Positions 38,597 through 50,107 of a stretch of DNA of 64,000 nt are shown here, in pieces. The notes below the pieces were generated by a model. That model was not told the origin of the DNA. It did not search any database and worked only from the letters and a program-made list of their open reading frames with translations. Source of the DNA: Streptomyces sannanensis (lineage in GTDB: Bacteria > Actinomycetota > Actinomycetes > Streptomycetales > Streptomycetaceae). The first letter of the stretch is position 1. Every line of letters starts with the position of its first letter. The DNA lies in the NCBI RefSeq assembly GCF_039536205.1, contig NZ_BAAAYL010000001.1, forward strand, positions 1,240,001-1,304,000. Direction: 5' to 3'. The position numbers and the translations under genes were made by a program.

Positions 38597-39940
38597 ATGA
38601 GCACGGAACGCGGGGACGGCATGGCGGCCGCCAGGGCGCTGATGAACGGCGAACCGCTGCATACGGTGCTCGACACCAGTGACCCGGCCGCCTGGACCGC
38701 CCTGGACTTCGGCGTGCGGGAGCCGGCCTGGTACGAGCAGGAGCGGGAGCCGCTGGACACCCGCGACTCGATACGCCGACGGCGCCTGAGCCTGGACGGG
38801 CACGCCCTGCTCCCGACCGGGAGCCTGGCACGCACGCGCGGACTCGCGCTCGCCCTGTGCCATGACGACGGGCGGACCCGTGAGCGGGCCCTCGGCGCGG
38901 CGGCGGGCGTCCGGGAGCTGCTCCCTCTGGTGGTGATCCGTTGCACGGACTGGGCCGAACCGGTGCGCGAGCGGGCACGCGCGGTGCTGCGCGAGGCACT
39001 CCCGGGCGCCCCGGCCGAGGACCTGCCCCTGCTCACCGCCCTCGTGCTGCGCCTTGCCGTACGCGCCCGGGGCGACTTCGCCCGGGGACTGCTCGACGAG
39101 GTCCTGCGCTCCGCCCCGTACGAGACGGTGCACGCCCTCCTCGGCAGCGGCGACCGCGCCACGCGGCGCTTCGCCCATCGGATCGCCGTCGACAAGCGGA
39201 TGTTCTCCCCCGTCGAGCTGGCCCGCATCGCCGCATCCGCGGACGACGTCGTCGTCCAGGACATGTGCGGCCAGGCGGCCTTCGCCGCGGTGGGCGACGA
39301 GGGCCAGGACGAGGTGCTCGTACCTCTGCTCTCGGCGCGGAACCCCCGGGTGCGGTCCTGGGGTGTCACCGCGCTGCGCCGGGCCGGGCGTCATGCGCAG
39401 GCGGAGCCGTATCTCGCGGACCGTTCGGCGGTCGTACGGGCCTGCGCGCGCTGGGTGGTGCGGCAGGACGGCGCCGACCCGGTGGCGGTATACCGGGCCT
39501 GGTGCACCGGGGACGACATGCCGCCGCACGCCCCGCTGGGCCTGGCCGAATGCGGTGTGCGCGCGGACGCCGCGCTGCTGTGGCCGCTTGTCGCCCACCC
39601 TGTGGCGGGGGTGCGGGCCGGTGCGGTGGCGGGGCTGCGTGCGCTGGACACGGCGGACGCGGAGCGGCTGCGGCCGCTGCTGGACGACCCGGCGCCGGCC
39701 GTGGTCCGCGAGGCGGCCGCCTCGCTCGAGGCGTCCGCTCGGCAACTGCCTGAGGCCTGGCTCGTCGAGCGGCTGGCGACGGACCGGCCCCCACATGTCC
39801 GGGCCGCGGCGTTCCGATTGCTGTGGGCACGCGGCGGGACCGCGGGCCCGGCTGCCGCGCGGCAGCTGGCGGACGACCCGGACCCGAAGCTGAGCGCCCG
39901 CGCCCGGCAGGCCCTCCGGCGGTCGGGGGCCGTGCGCTGA
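38597..39940 (+). CDS. HEAT-like repeat protein
   Basis: 447 residues of mostly alpha-helical repeats. Units with VRxRA/VRxxA signatures recur (EPVRERARAVLREALPG, NPRVRSWGVTALRRAG, DPAPAVVREAAASLEASA, PPHVRAAAFRLLWARGG). Typically a protein-binding scaffold. It follows the PqqD-like gene by about 48 bp on the same strand, so the pair may be one unit. No catalytic motif. The partner is unknown. Confidence 0.78.
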   Translation: MSTERGDGMAAARALMNGEPLHTVLDTSDPAAWTALDFGVREPAWYEQEREPLDTRDSIRRRRLSLDGHALLPTGSLARTRGLALALCHDDGRTRERALGAAAGVRELLPLVVIRCTDWAEPVRERARAVLREALPGAPAEDLPLLTALVLRLAVRARGDFARGLLDEVLRSAPYETVHALLGSGDRATRRFAHRIAVDKRMFSPVELARIAASADDVVVQDMCGQAAFAAVGDEGQDEVLVPLLSARNPRVRSWGVTALRRAGRHAQAEPYLADRSAVVRACARWVVRQDGADPVAVYRAWCTGDDMPPHAPLGLAECGVRADAALLWPLVAHPVAGVRAGAVAGLRALDTADAERLRPLLDDPAPAVVREAAASLEASARQLPEAWLVERLATDRPPHVRAAAFRLLWARGGTAGPAAARQLADDPDPKLSARARQALRRSGAVR

Positions 39941-40098
39941 CAGGTGCGCGAGTCCGGCCATGACCACGTCGGAGGAACGGTCAGCATCGACGGACTGCCG
40001 GGGCTTCCGCTGCCGCTGCCGCCCACCCCCTGAGCCGTTGGGCCGTACGGCCCAACAGCTCACTGCCGGGTCGTCCACCGCTGCGTATGGTCCTGAGC

Positions 40099-40806
40099 AT
40101 GCTCAGGAAACTCGCGCTGACGGCGGTCCTGGTCGGGGGCACGGTCGCCGCCACCCCCGGCGGTCCGGCGCTGCCCGCGCCGCTGCCCGCACGGATGGCC
40201 GACACCGGCGGCGGACGTCAGCTGATCACCGCCGAGGCTCCGGCCCGCGGCTCGACCACGGGCAGAGTGACCTGGTGGGAGCGACGTCCCGACGGCCGCT
40301 GGGTGGCGGCCGGGTCGGCCGGGGCACGGTTCGGTGCCAAGGGGCTGGCCGAGGGCCGGACGCGGAGGCAGGGCACCTCGACCACGCCCACCGGGCTGTA
40401 CCGCCTGCCGTACGCGTTCGGGATCACGAACGCGCCGAAGGGGACCCGGTACAGCTACCGTCGCGCCACCAACCGGTCCTGGTGGTGCCAGGACAACCAT
40501 TCACGGTCGTACAACCGCTGGGCGGAGGGCCTGCCGGCGGACTGCCCGGCGAGCGAGGCCGAACATCTCTTCGACTACCGCGCGCAGTACGCGCACGCGC
40601 TGGTGATCGGCTTCAACTACGACCGGCCGGTACGCGGCCGCGGAGCCGGGATCTTCCTCCATGTCAACGGGCGCGGCGCGACGGCCGGTTGTGTGTCCGT
40701 GCCGGCCGAGGCGATGAAGCGCATCCTCGCCTGGGCCGATCCGAAGCACAGCCCGCACATCGCGATCGGGACCGGAGAGGGCCCGACCGCGATCACGCGG
40801 TACTAG
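40099..40806 (+). CDS. L,D-transpeptidase (YkuD-type) family protein
   Basis: 235 residues. N-terminal signal-like segment MLRKLALTAVLVGGTVAAT predicts secretion. The active-site sequence HVNGRGATAGCVSVP has the His and catalytic Cys of the YkuD fold. Members cross-link peptidoglycan or attach proteins to the wall. An ATG at 40087 is an alternative start; neither has a strong ribosome site. The stop TAG coincides with the left end of an inverted-repeat element. Confidence 0.85.
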   Translation: MLRKLALTAVLVGGTVAATPGGPALPAPLPARMADTGGGRQLITAEAPARGSTTGRVTWWERRPDGRWVAAGSAGARFGAKGLAEGRTRRQGTSTTPTGLYRLPYAFGITNAPKGTRYSYRRATNRSWWCQDNHSRSYNRWAEGLPADCPASEAEHLFDYRAQYAHALVIGFNYDRPVRGRGAGIFLHVNGRGATAGCVSVPAEAMKRILAWADPKHSPHIAIGTGEGPTAITRY

Positions 40807-41097
40807 TGCCCCCTCCCGGCAACGTTTGCCCCGTCGCGACGCTCCCCCAGCTACCTCCCCCAGCTACCTCCCCCAGCTACCTCCCCCAGCTACCTCCCCC
40901 AGCTACCGCTGGGGGTGCCCCCAGGGGTGCCCCCAGGGGTGCCCCCAGGGGTGCTCCCAGGGTGCCCTCGGGCACGCACGCTCGCTGCGTCGGCCGAAAA
41001 CCCAAGGAGCGCTGCTACGAGGGCCTTCGGCCGCCTTGCGATCGCACGCACCGGACGCCGCTCCTCGACGGGCAAACGTTGCCGGTCGCGGCACTAG
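40803..41097. mobile_element. MITE-like inverted-repeat element between L,D-transpeptidase and argR
   Basis: 295 bp running from CTAG (40803) to CTAG (41094). Its ends are inverted: left CTAGTGCC then CGGCAACGTTTGCCC; right, read on the other strand, CTAGTGCCGCGACCGGCAAC. The interior contains the C5/G5 tandem array. No transposase gene. Both flanking convergent genes end in the TAG within the terminal CTAG. It could also act as a large bidirectional terminator. Confidence 0.55.
40842..40957. repeat. Tandem C5/G5 palindromic array
   Basis: Five exact 13-bp units (CTCCCCCAGCTAC) at 40842-40906, followed by GCTGGGGG and several 12-bp units GGTGCCCCCAGG to about 40957. The arms are complementary, so long hairpins can form. 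Same family as the dispersed elements. Confidence 0.85.
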
Positions 41098-41630
41098 GCG
41101 TCCCGCTGGGCCAGCCGCAGCAGATGGTCCGCCAGCGCCTGGCCGCCCGCGGGGTCGCGGCTGATGAGCAGCAGGGTGTCGTCGCCGGCGATGGTGCCGA
41201 GGATGTCGTGCAGTTCCGCCTGGTCGATGGCCGAGGCGAGGAACTGTGCGGCACCCGGCGGTGTGCGCAGGACCACGAGGTTGGCGGAGGCCTCGGCGGA
41301 GATCAGCAGTTCGCCGGAGAGGCGGCGCATCCGCTCCTCCTTGGCCGATTCGCCCAGGGGGGCCTTGGGGGTACGGAACCCCCCCTCGCTCGGCACCGCG
41401 TAGATCAGCTCGCCGCCGGTGTTGCGGATCTTCACCGCGCCCAGCTCGTCGAGGTCCCGGGAGAGCGTCGCCTGGGTGACGCTCAGCCCGTCGTCCGCGA
41501 GGAGCTTCGCGAGCTGGCTCTGGGACCGCACCGGCTGCCGGTTGAGGATGTCCACGATCCGGCGGTGGCGGGCGGTGCGGGTCTGCGGCACGGCGGGGCC
41601 GCCGTGCTCGTGTTCCTGCGCCTCGGTCAT
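41094..41630 (-). CDS. argR: Arginine repressor
   Basis: 178 residues. Winged helix-turn-helix at [33 protein letters not shown] and C-terminal arginine-binding/oligomerisation domain ([27 protein letters not shown]). Hexameric repressor of arginine biosynthesis by family. Last gene of argC-J-B-D-R, starting seven bases after argD. Its TAG stop lies in the inverted-repeat end of the adjacent element. Confidence 0.95.
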   Translation of the reverse strand: MTEAQEHEHGGPAVPQTRTARHRRIVDILNRQPVRSQSQLAKLLADDGLSVTQATLSRDLDELGAVKIRNTGGELIYAVPSEGGFRTPKAPLGESAKEERMRRLSGELLISAEASANLVVLRTPPGAAQFLASAIDQAELHDILGTIAGDDTLLLISRDPAGGQALADHLLRLAQRDA

Positions 41631-41637
41631 CGTCGTC

Positions 41638-42831
41638 TCATTTCCCGGATCGTCCGTCCCCGTATGCCTCGTCGAGAACACCGGGCAGTGCCTGGAGGAA
41701 AGCGTCCACCTCGTCGTCACCGATGATCAGCGGCGGCATGAGCCGTACGACATCGGGGGCGGGCACGTTCACCAGGAATCCGGCGTTCTGAGCCGCCTGC
41801 TGCACCTGGGGCGCGAGGGACTCGGTGAGCACGATACCCAGCAGCAGTCCGGCCCCGCGGACGTGGGAGACCAATGGGTGCCCGAAGGACTCGATTCCGC
41901 CGCGCAGTTTCTCACCGAGCCGCTTCACGTTGTCGAGTGTTCCGCCGGCCGCGAGGGTGTCGATGACGGCGAGCCCGGCGGCGCAGGCGACCGGGTTGCC
42001 GCCGAAGGTCGTGCCGTGCTGACCGGGTTTGAGCAGGTCGGCTGCCGCGCCGAAGGCGACGACCGCGCCGAGCGGGAGGCCACCGCCGAGGCCCTTGGCA
42101 AGGGTGACGACATCGGGCTCGACACCCTGCGCCAGGTGCTCGAACCAGTGACCGGTACGGCCGATTCCGGTCTGCACCTCGTCGAGGACGAGGAGCGTGC
42201 CGGTGGCCCGGGTGATCTCCCGGGCGGCCTCGAGGTAGCCGGCCGGCGGGACGACCACACCGTTCTCGCCCTGGATGGGCTCGATGATGACGAAGGCGGT
42301 GTCCTCGGTGACCGCGGCCCGCAGCGCCTCCACGTCTCCGTAGGGGACGTGTGTGACCTCACCGGGCAGCGGCAGGAAGGGCTCCTGCTTCTTCGGCTGA
42401 CCGGTGAGGGCGAGCGCGCCCATGGTGCGGCCGTGGAAGCCACCCTCGGTGGCGACCATGTGGGTGCGCCCGGTCAGTCGGCCGATCTTGAAGGCCGCTT
42501 CGTTGGCCTCGGCGCCGGAGTTGCAGAAGAAGACCCGGCCGGGGCGGCCGGAGAGCTGGATCAGCCGCTCGGCGAGGGCGACCGGCGGCTCGGCGACGTA
42601 CAGGTTGGAGATGTGGCCGAGCGACGTGATCTGCCGCGAGACGGCCTCCACGACGGCGGGGTGTGCGTGGCCGAGGGCGTTCACGGCGATGCCGCCGACG
42701 AAGTCGGTGTACTGCGTGCCGTCCGCGTCCCAGACCTGGGCGCCGGCGCCACGGACGAGGGACAGCTTCGGCGTGCCGTAGTTGTCCGTCATGACGCTCT
42801 GCCAGCGCTGCGAGAGCTCCTGGTTGCTCAC
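41638..42831 (-). CDS. argD: Acetylornithine aminotransferase
   Basis: 397 residues, class III PLP aminotransferase. [46 protein letters not shown] and the PLP lysine region [15 protein letters not shown] are canonical. It forms N-acetylornithine from the semialdehyde. Overlaps the argB stop by four bases. Confidence 0.96.
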   Translation of the reverse strand: MSNQELSQRWQSVMTDNYGTPKLSLVRGAGAQVWDADGTQYTDFVGGIAVNALGHAHPAVVEAVSRQITSLGHISNLYVAEPPVALAERLIQLSGRPGRVFFCNSGAEANEAAFKIGRLTGRTHMVATEGGFHGRTMGALALTGQPKKQEPFLPLPGEVTHVPYGDVEALRAAVTEDTAFVIIEPIQGENGVVVPPAGYLEAAREITRATGTLLVLDEVQTGIGRTGHWFEHLAQGVEPDVVTLAKGLGGGLPLGAVVAFGAAADLLKPGQHGTTFGGNPVACAAGLAVIDTLAAGGTLDNVKRLGEKLRGGIESFGHPLVSHVRGAGLLLGIVLTESLAPQVQQAAQNAGFLVNVPAPDVVRLMPPLIIGDDEVDAFLQALPGVLDEAYGDGRSGK

Positions 42832-43726
42832 TGTTCGTCCCCCTGCATGTCGGGCACGACCATGGTGCCGATGCCTTCGTCGGTGAAGATCTCCAGCAGG
42901 ATCGAGTGCTGCACGCGCCCGTCGATGACCCGGGCGGTCCGGACGCCGTTGCGTACGGCGTGGAGGCAGCCCTCCATCTTGGGGACCATGCCGCTGGAGA
43001 GCTCGGGCAGCAGCTTCTCCAGTTGGCTCGCGGTGAGCCGGCTGATCACTTCGTCACTGTTCGGCCAGTCCTCGTAGAGGCCCTCGACATCGGTGAGGAC
43101 CATCAGCGTCTCGGCTCCGAGCGCGGCGGCGAGCGCGGCCGCGGCGGTGTCGGCGTTGACGTTGTAGACATGACCGTCGTCGACGGAGCGCGCGATGGAG
43201 GAGATGACCGGGATACGGCCGTCCTCCAGCAGTGCCTCGATGGCGCCGGTGTCGATCGCGGTGATCTCACCGACCCGCCCGATGTCCACCAGTTCGCCCT
43301 CGATCTCGGGCAGATGCTTGGTGGCGCTGATGGTGTGGGCGTCCTCGCCGGTCATGCCGACGGCGAGCGGACCGTGCTGGTTGAGCAGCCCGACCAGCTC
43401 GCGCTGGACCTGGCCGGCCAGCACCATCCGTACGACGTCCATCGCTTCCGGCGTGGTGACCCTGAGGCCCGCCTTGAACTCGCTGACCAGGCCCTGCTTG
43501 TCCAGCTGGGCGCTGATCTGCGGACCGCCCCCGTGCACGACGACGGGCTTGAGGCCGGCGTGCCGCAGGAAGACGACATCCTGGGCGAAGGCGGCCTTCA
43601 GCTCGTCGTCGACCATGGCGTTGCCGCCGAACTTGATGACGACGGTCCTGCCGTGGTGGCGGGTGAGCCAGGGCAGCGCCTCGATGAGGATCTGTGCCTT
43701 GGGCAGGGCGTTGTGCTTCCGGGTGC

Positions 43727-43730
<4 letters not shown>
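42828..43730 (-). CDS. argB: Acetylglutamate kinase
   Basis: 300 residues. Amino-acid kinase fold with [31 protein letters not shown], and the C-terminal nucleotide-binding part. Phosphorylates N-acetylglutamate, the usual arginine-feedback step. ATG overlaps the argJ stop (ATGA) and its own stop overlaps argD. Confidence 0.96.
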
Positions 43731-46010
<2,280 letters not shown>

Positions 46011-46130
46011 TTCCGTAGTACTCCAGAGCCACGCCGAAGTGCACTCCCCGGCGTGACGCCGACCACGGGGCGTGATTCATAGCTTCCTTACCGGAACCAC
46101 GAACGACATCCGGTACGGAAGGAGCGCCCC

Positions 46131-47894
46131 ATGGCGTCCCGCCAGCGCAGCCCCCGCAGCAACCGCCTGCGCCGCACCCTGCTCGCCGCCCTCGTCGCCG
46201 CATCAGTTGCGGTGCCGGTGTCGGGTGCGGCCCGCCCCGCGGCCGTCCCGGCGCCCGCCCCGCCGCACCGGCCCCGCTGGGGGATGCCTCCCTCCGCCGC
46301 CCTCGGCACGCGGTACGCCGCGAGCCGCGACGAGATCCGGGCAGCCGAGAGAATGGCCGACGCCCACGGCGACCGCCGACGGGCCGCCGTGTTACGCGCC
46401 ATGGCCGACCCGGCACGCCGCTTCCTCTCCTTCGACGGCCGCGACGGCGGCCGCATCGCCGAGGTCTTCGGCGACCTGGCGCACGCCGGGCGGATCGCCG
46501 TACTCGTACCGGGCTCGAACACCAGCCTGGACACCTACGAACGCTTCCGGGCCGGCGCCGTCGCGCTCCGGCGGGAGTTGGGCGACGGGGCCGCGGTGAT
46601 CGCCTGGCTGGGTTACGAGACGCCGGACACGGTCAGCCCCGAGGTACTGACCGCGGGCCGGGCCGACGAGGCGGCTCCCCGGCTCCGCAGCGCCGCACGC
46701 GAACTGGGCACGGCCCGGCCCACCGCCCGGATCTCACTGCTCTGCCACTCCTACGGCTCGGTCGTCTGCGCCCGCGCCGCACCGGGCCTGCCGGTCGACG
46801 TCATCGTCCTGTACGGCAGCCCCGGCACGGGCACCCGCAACGCCGGCGCACTGCAGACCCGGGCCGCTGTCTGGGCCGGCCGGGGCACCGGCGACTGGAT
46901 CGCCGATGTGCCGCACGTAAGGCTCCGACTGCCCTTCGCCACCGTCGGGTTCGGCATTGACCCGGTATCGGAGGAGTACGGCGCCCACACCTTCGATGCG
47001 GGCGCCGCCGACCACAGCGCGATGCTCGCCTCGGGGGTGGGCTTCGAGACCCTGCACACCCTCCTCGAACTGGTCCTGTCTCCGCTGTGGTTCCTGCTGG
47101 TCTTCACGGCGCTGACGGCGGCGACCCCGCTGGTCGCCCGGGTGCACCCGCTGTGGCCCCTCGCGGTCGTGCTGTACGTGGACCTGGCCAGGTTCGGCCT
47201 CGGCGGGCCCGAGCCCGCCTCGGTCCTTCGTTCCTCAGGACCTCCGCGCTCCCCCAGCTACCTCCCCCAGCTACCGCTGGGGTTACCCCCAGAGGTGCCC
47301 CCACTCCCTTTCGGCACTCGCGCGCCCCTTCGGCTCACTCGCGGCTCAGGGATTGAGAAGCACCATCCACTTCTCGGGGTCCGCCAGCGGCTCGAAGCCG
47401 AGCTTGGCGTAGACGCCGTGCGCGTCGTCCGTCGCAAGCAGGAGGCGGCGCAACCCGCTGGGCGCGAGATGGTCGCGGACCGCCGCTACGAGGGCGGTAC
47501 CGAGCCCTTTGCCCCGGGCGTCCCGGTCGACGTAGACATCGCAGAGGTAGGCGAAGTCGGCGTGGTCGGTGACGACACGGGCGTAGGCGACCTGTTCGCC
47601 GGACGCCGCGCCGTACACACCGAAGTTGAGCGAGGCGGCGATGGCCCGGTCCAGCTTCTCGCGGGGGCGGCCGATGGCCCAGTAGGCATCGGTGGACAGC
47701 CAGTGGTGGATGCGGTCCACATCGAGCCGGGCGGGGTCGGTGGAGAACTCGTATGCGCCGAAGGTCGTCTCGTTCATGCCGGAAGCCTCCCAGGCCGGAG
47801 GCCGATTGTCAGTGGCGGGTGCCATGATGAGACGCCCGGGCTGCTGGACGGCGCGGAGTTCATATGCGGGACCGCGCCGATGCCCGGGCGCTGA
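46131..47894 (+). CDS. DUF1023 alpha/beta hydrolase with an abnormal antisense C-terminal extension
   Basis: The first 370 residues look like a secreted DUF1023-type alpha/beta hydrolase: a signal-like N-terminus (RRTLLAALVAASVAVPVSG), VLVPGSNTSLDTYERF, nucleophile elbow CHSYGS and a C-terminal membrane segment (LWFLLVFTALTAATPL). After GLGGPEPASVLR the frame reads through a C5/G5 element (SPSYLPQLPLGLPPEVPPLP), and then antisense across the next gene for about 180 codons until a stop at 47894. The native stop seems to have been lost. ATG at 46131 has GGAAGGAG. The extended form is predicted, not established. Confidence 0.8.
   Translation: MASRQRSPRSNRLRRTLLAALVAASVAVPVSGAARPAAVPAPAPPHRPRWGMPPSAALGTRYAASRDEIRAAERMADAHGDRRRAAVLRAMADPARRFLSFDGRDGGRIAEVFGDLAHAGRIAVLVPGSNTSLDTYERFRAGAVALRRELGDGAAVIAWLGYETPDTVSPEVLTAGRADEAAPRLRSAARELGTARPTARISLLCHSYGSVVCARAAPGLPVDVIVLYGSPGTGTRNAGALQTRAAVWAGRGTGDWIADVPHVRLRLPFATVGFGIDPVSEEYGAHTFDAGAADHSAMLASGVGFETLHTLLELVLSPLWFLLVFTALTAATPLVARVHPLWPLAVVLYVDLARFGLGGPEPASVLRSSGPPRSPSYLPQLPLGLPPEVPPLPFGTRAPLRLTRGSGIEKHHPLLGVRQRLEAELGVDAVRVVRRKQEAAQPAGREMVADRRYEGGTEPFAPGVPVDVDIAEVGEVGVVGDDTGVGDLFAGRRAVHTEVERGGDGPVQLLAGAADGPVGIGGQPVVDAVHIEPGGVGGELVCAEGRLVHAGSLPGRRPIVSGGCHDETPGLLDGAEFICGTAPMPGR
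47249..47304. repeat. C5/G5 element at the end of the DUF1023 gene
   Basis: Two 13-bp CTCCCCCAGCTAC units, then CGCTGGGGTTACCCCCAG and AGGTGCCCCCAC. In frame with the hydrolase; likely removed its stop. Confidence 0.82.
47346..47777 (-). CDS. GNAT acetyltransferase
   Basis: 143 residues. GNAT motif A is CDVYVDRDARGKGLGTALVAA; the end VYAKLGFEPL is the typical last strand. ATG at 47777 follows a GGAGG-rich sequence; an upstream extension to 47825 is unlike the family. Entirely overlapped on the opposite strand by the aberrant tail of the DUF1023 frame, which argues that this tail is not native. Substrate unknown. Confidence 0.86.
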   Translation of the reverse strand: MNETTFGAYEFSTDPARLDVDRIHHWLSTDAYWAIGRPREKLDRAIAASLNFGVYGAASGEQVAYARVVTDHADFAYLCDVYVDRDARGKGLGTALVAAVRDHLAPSGLRRLLLATDDAHGVYAKLGFEPLADPEKWMVLLNP

Positions 47895-47901
47895 TTGTGG
47901 C

Positions 47902-48020
47902 TCAGCCGAGCCCCTCGTCGCAGGCGGTGCGCAGCCTGCGTACGCCCTCCGCGATCTCGGCCGGGCCCGCTACGCCCGCGAAGCTCAGGCGGAGGTGGCC
48001 GGCGGGCGGCTCCGGGCAGA
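47902..48020 (-). pseudogene. C-terminal remnant of a PLP aminotransferase (MocR-like)
   Basis: The minus-strand frame ending at the TGA at 47904 reads CPEPPAGHLRLSFAGVAGPA and ends RLRTACDEGLG, the usual C-terminus of a class I/II aminotransferase or MocR regulator. Upstream (to about 48060) the frame stays open but no longer resembles the family, and no helix-turn-helix or PLP lysine domain is present. It stops where a divergent DMT-transporter remnant begins, so a deletion probably removed both 5' halves. Confidence 0.6.
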
Positions 48021-48116
48021 TCCGATCGCGGCGCTGCTGGTGTGTGCCGCGGGTTGCACCGAGGGCGGGCGGCACGGCCCGGGTGTTGCCCGGCTGGCAG
48101 GTGATCGGCTGGGGCG

Positions 48117-48425
48117 CTGATCCTCTGTCTGCCGCTGATGGCCGCGGGGGCGGCCGTGGCTCTCTCCTTCGAGCGGGTCAGCCTGACCGCCCTGGGTGCG
48201 GCCGGTCTGCTCCGGGTCGCGGCGGGCTCCACCTTCTTCGGCCTCTGCGTCTGGTACCGGGGCATGGCGGCGATCGGTGTCGCCCGGGCCAGTCGGCTCC
48301 AGCCGGCACAGCCGCCGCTCACCCTGGTCTGGCCGGTGCTACTGCTCGGCGAGCCGCTCTCCCCCGCCGCCCCGGTGGCCGCGGCGGGCGTTCTGGCGTG
48401 CATCGCGGTCACGCAGCGTGCGGGC
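48117..48425 (+). pseudogene. C-terminal remnant of an EamA/DMT transporter
   Basis: About 100 residues, including LILCLPLMAAGAAVALSFERV, GLCVWYRGMAAIGVARA and LTLVWPVLLLGEPLS, match the last three helices of a DMT-type permease; the other seven helices are missing. The frame also runs on without stop into the following DUF1918 gene. Divergent placement with the MocR-like remnant is typical of intact regulator/transporter pairs. Confidence 0.65.
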
Positions 48426-48501
48426 TCATGGCCTCGCACGCCAGGAGGGGCGGCCGTAGACTTTTCGGTACGGACCGCCCAGCCCAAGGAGGTCACTCCC
48501 G

Positions 48502-48699
48502 ATGCGAGCGAGCAAAGGCGACAAGCTGACGATGCACGGCAGGATTGTCGGGCAGCACGACAAGACCGCCGAAATCCTCGAGGTGCTGGGAGACAACGGA
48601 GCTCCCCCCTACCGTGTCCGTTTCCAGGAGGACAAGCACGAGGCCATCGTGACGCCGGGCTCCGACTGCACCGTGGAGCACAAGAAGCCCGAGGCGTAG
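48502..48699 (+). CDS. DUF1918 small protein
   Basis: 65 residues: MRASKGDKLTMHGRIVGQH, then EILEVLGDNGAPPYRVRF and EAIVTPGSDC. Matches the conserved actinobacterial DUF1918 pattern (a small beta-barrel-like domain). AAGGAGG precedes the ATG. Its stop abuts the stop of the convergent hydrolase gene (48699/48700). Function unknown. Confidence 0.9.
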   Translation: MRASKGDKLTMHGRIVGQHDKTAEILEVLGDNGAPPYRVRFQEDKHEAIVTPGSDCTVEHKKPEA

Positions 48700-49938
48700 T
48701 CAGCGCCGCGTCCTGACCCGGGTCGGATAGTGGTCGGCCACCGCCCTGGCCATTGCACCGATCCGGTCCACGGTGACTTCCTTCGCCGAGAAGAAGCAGT
48801 GTCCGCGCACGCCCGGATAGTCCTTGGCCAGCGTGAGATGGCGGGAGAGTTCGGCCGGGTCCTGCCAGGCGGCGGGCTGGGCCGGGTCTCCCGCCTTGTA
48901 CAGGGCCTCTCCGATGAAGAGATCGACGCCGGTTCCCCTCACCACGTCGTGCCACCAGGGCAGCAGCTTGGCGTAGTCGGCGGCGGCGAAGCCGATGTGC
49001 CAGTAGATCTGCGGAACGATGTAGTCGATCCAGCCCTCCCGGACCCACTTCCGCGTGTCGGCGTGCAGATCGTCATACGTTTGCACGCCGGCGGTGGTGT
49101 CCGAGCCGAGCGGATCGGTCGCGGCATTGCGCCACACCCCGAACGGGCTGATGCCGAAGCGCACAGCCGGCCTGATCTCCTTGATGCGTTCGGCGGTCTC
49201 CCGCACCAGCAGGTCGGTGTTGTCGCGCCGCCAGGCGGCCCGGTCGGGAAAGCCCGCGCCGTACCGTGCGTACGCCTCGTCGTCGGCGAAGACCTGGCCC
49301 GCCACCGGGTACGGGTAGAAGTAGTCGTCCCAGTGCACGGCGTCGATGGCGTAGCGGCTCACCGCATCCAGGATCGCGTCCTGGACGAAGCCGCGGACCT
49401 CGGGGAGCCCGGGGTTGTAGTAGAGCTTCCCGCCGTACGGCACCACCCATTCGGGGTGGACCCTTGCCGGATGTGTGGGGACCAGCCGGTTCGGGTCCGT
49501 GTGGTTGGCGATCCGGTACGGGTTGAACCAGGCGTGCAGCTCCAGGCCGCGCGCATGCGCCTCCTCGACGGCGGTGCCCAGCGGGTCCCAGCCGGGGTCC
49601 TTGCCCTGGACACCGGTGAGGTACTGGGCCCAGGGCTCGTACGGCGAGGGCCACAGCGCGTCGGCGGTCGGCCGTACCTGGAGGACGACGGTGTTCAGCC
49701 TGCGCTCGGCGGCGGCGTCGAGATGGGCCAGCAGTTCGGCCCGCTGCTGGTCCGCCGTGAGGCCGGCCTTCGAGGGCCAGTCGCGGTTGGCCACGGTCGC
49801 CAGCCACATTCCGCGCATCGCCGGGCGCCCGGTCCGTCTCCTGGTGCCCGCTTGTGCCTCGCCCGCCGTGGTGAGCCCGGACAGCGTCAGCGCCCCGGCC
49901 ACCCCTGCCATCAATCCCCTCCGAGTGATCCGTCCCAC
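48700..49938 (-). CDS. Exported GHL10-type glycoside hydrolase
   Basis: 412 residues. A twin-arginine-like signal (GRITRRGLMAGVAGALTL) begins at a GTG at 49938. The mature protein has the DUF187/GHL10 pattern: MRGMWLATVANRDWPS, VLQVRPTADALWPSPYEPW, LHAWFNPYRI, IDAVHWDDYFYPYP, and DYIVPQIYWHIGF. Family members are lipoprotein or secreted hydrolases of unknown glycan substrate, with a TIM-barrel fold. Terminates exactly next to DUF1918. Confidence 0.88.
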   Translation of the reverse strand: MGRITRRGLMAGVAGALTLSGLTTAGEAQAGTRRRTGRPAMRGMWLATVANRDWPSKAGLTADQQRAELLAHLDAAAERRLNTVVLQVRPTADALWPSPYEPWAQYLTGVQGKDPGWDPLGTAVEEAHARGLELHAWFNPYRIANHTDPNRLVPTHPARVHPEWVVPYGGKLYYNPGLPEVRGFVQDAILDAVSRYAIDAVHWDDYFYPYPVAGQVFADDEAYARYGAGFPDRAAWRRDNTDLLVRETAERIKEIRPAVRFGISPFGVWRNAATDPLGSDTTAGVQTYDDLHADTRKWVREGWIDYIVPQIYWHIGFAAADYAKLLPWWHDVVRGTGVDLFIGEALYKAGDPAQPAAWQDPAELSRHLTLAKDYPGVRGHCFFSAKEVTVDRIGAMARAVADHYPTRVRTRR

Positions 49939-50107
49939 TTGTGACCCCCTTGTCCCCTCGGTCCGCCAGATGCGAACCGTATCCCCGCTGAGCATGCCCG
50001 CCCCACCCCGCCACGCACACGTGCGTTCGGAGTAACGTCGTGGGCCGAGGCGGGCGCCGGAATCACACGGGAGACCCGCCGGACCGGAGCAGAGCGAAAG
50101 GCACGAT

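Noticed and set aside
40842-40957. CRISPR-like array
   Set aside because: 13- and 12-bp units abut each other without spacers; it is a palindromic tandem array.
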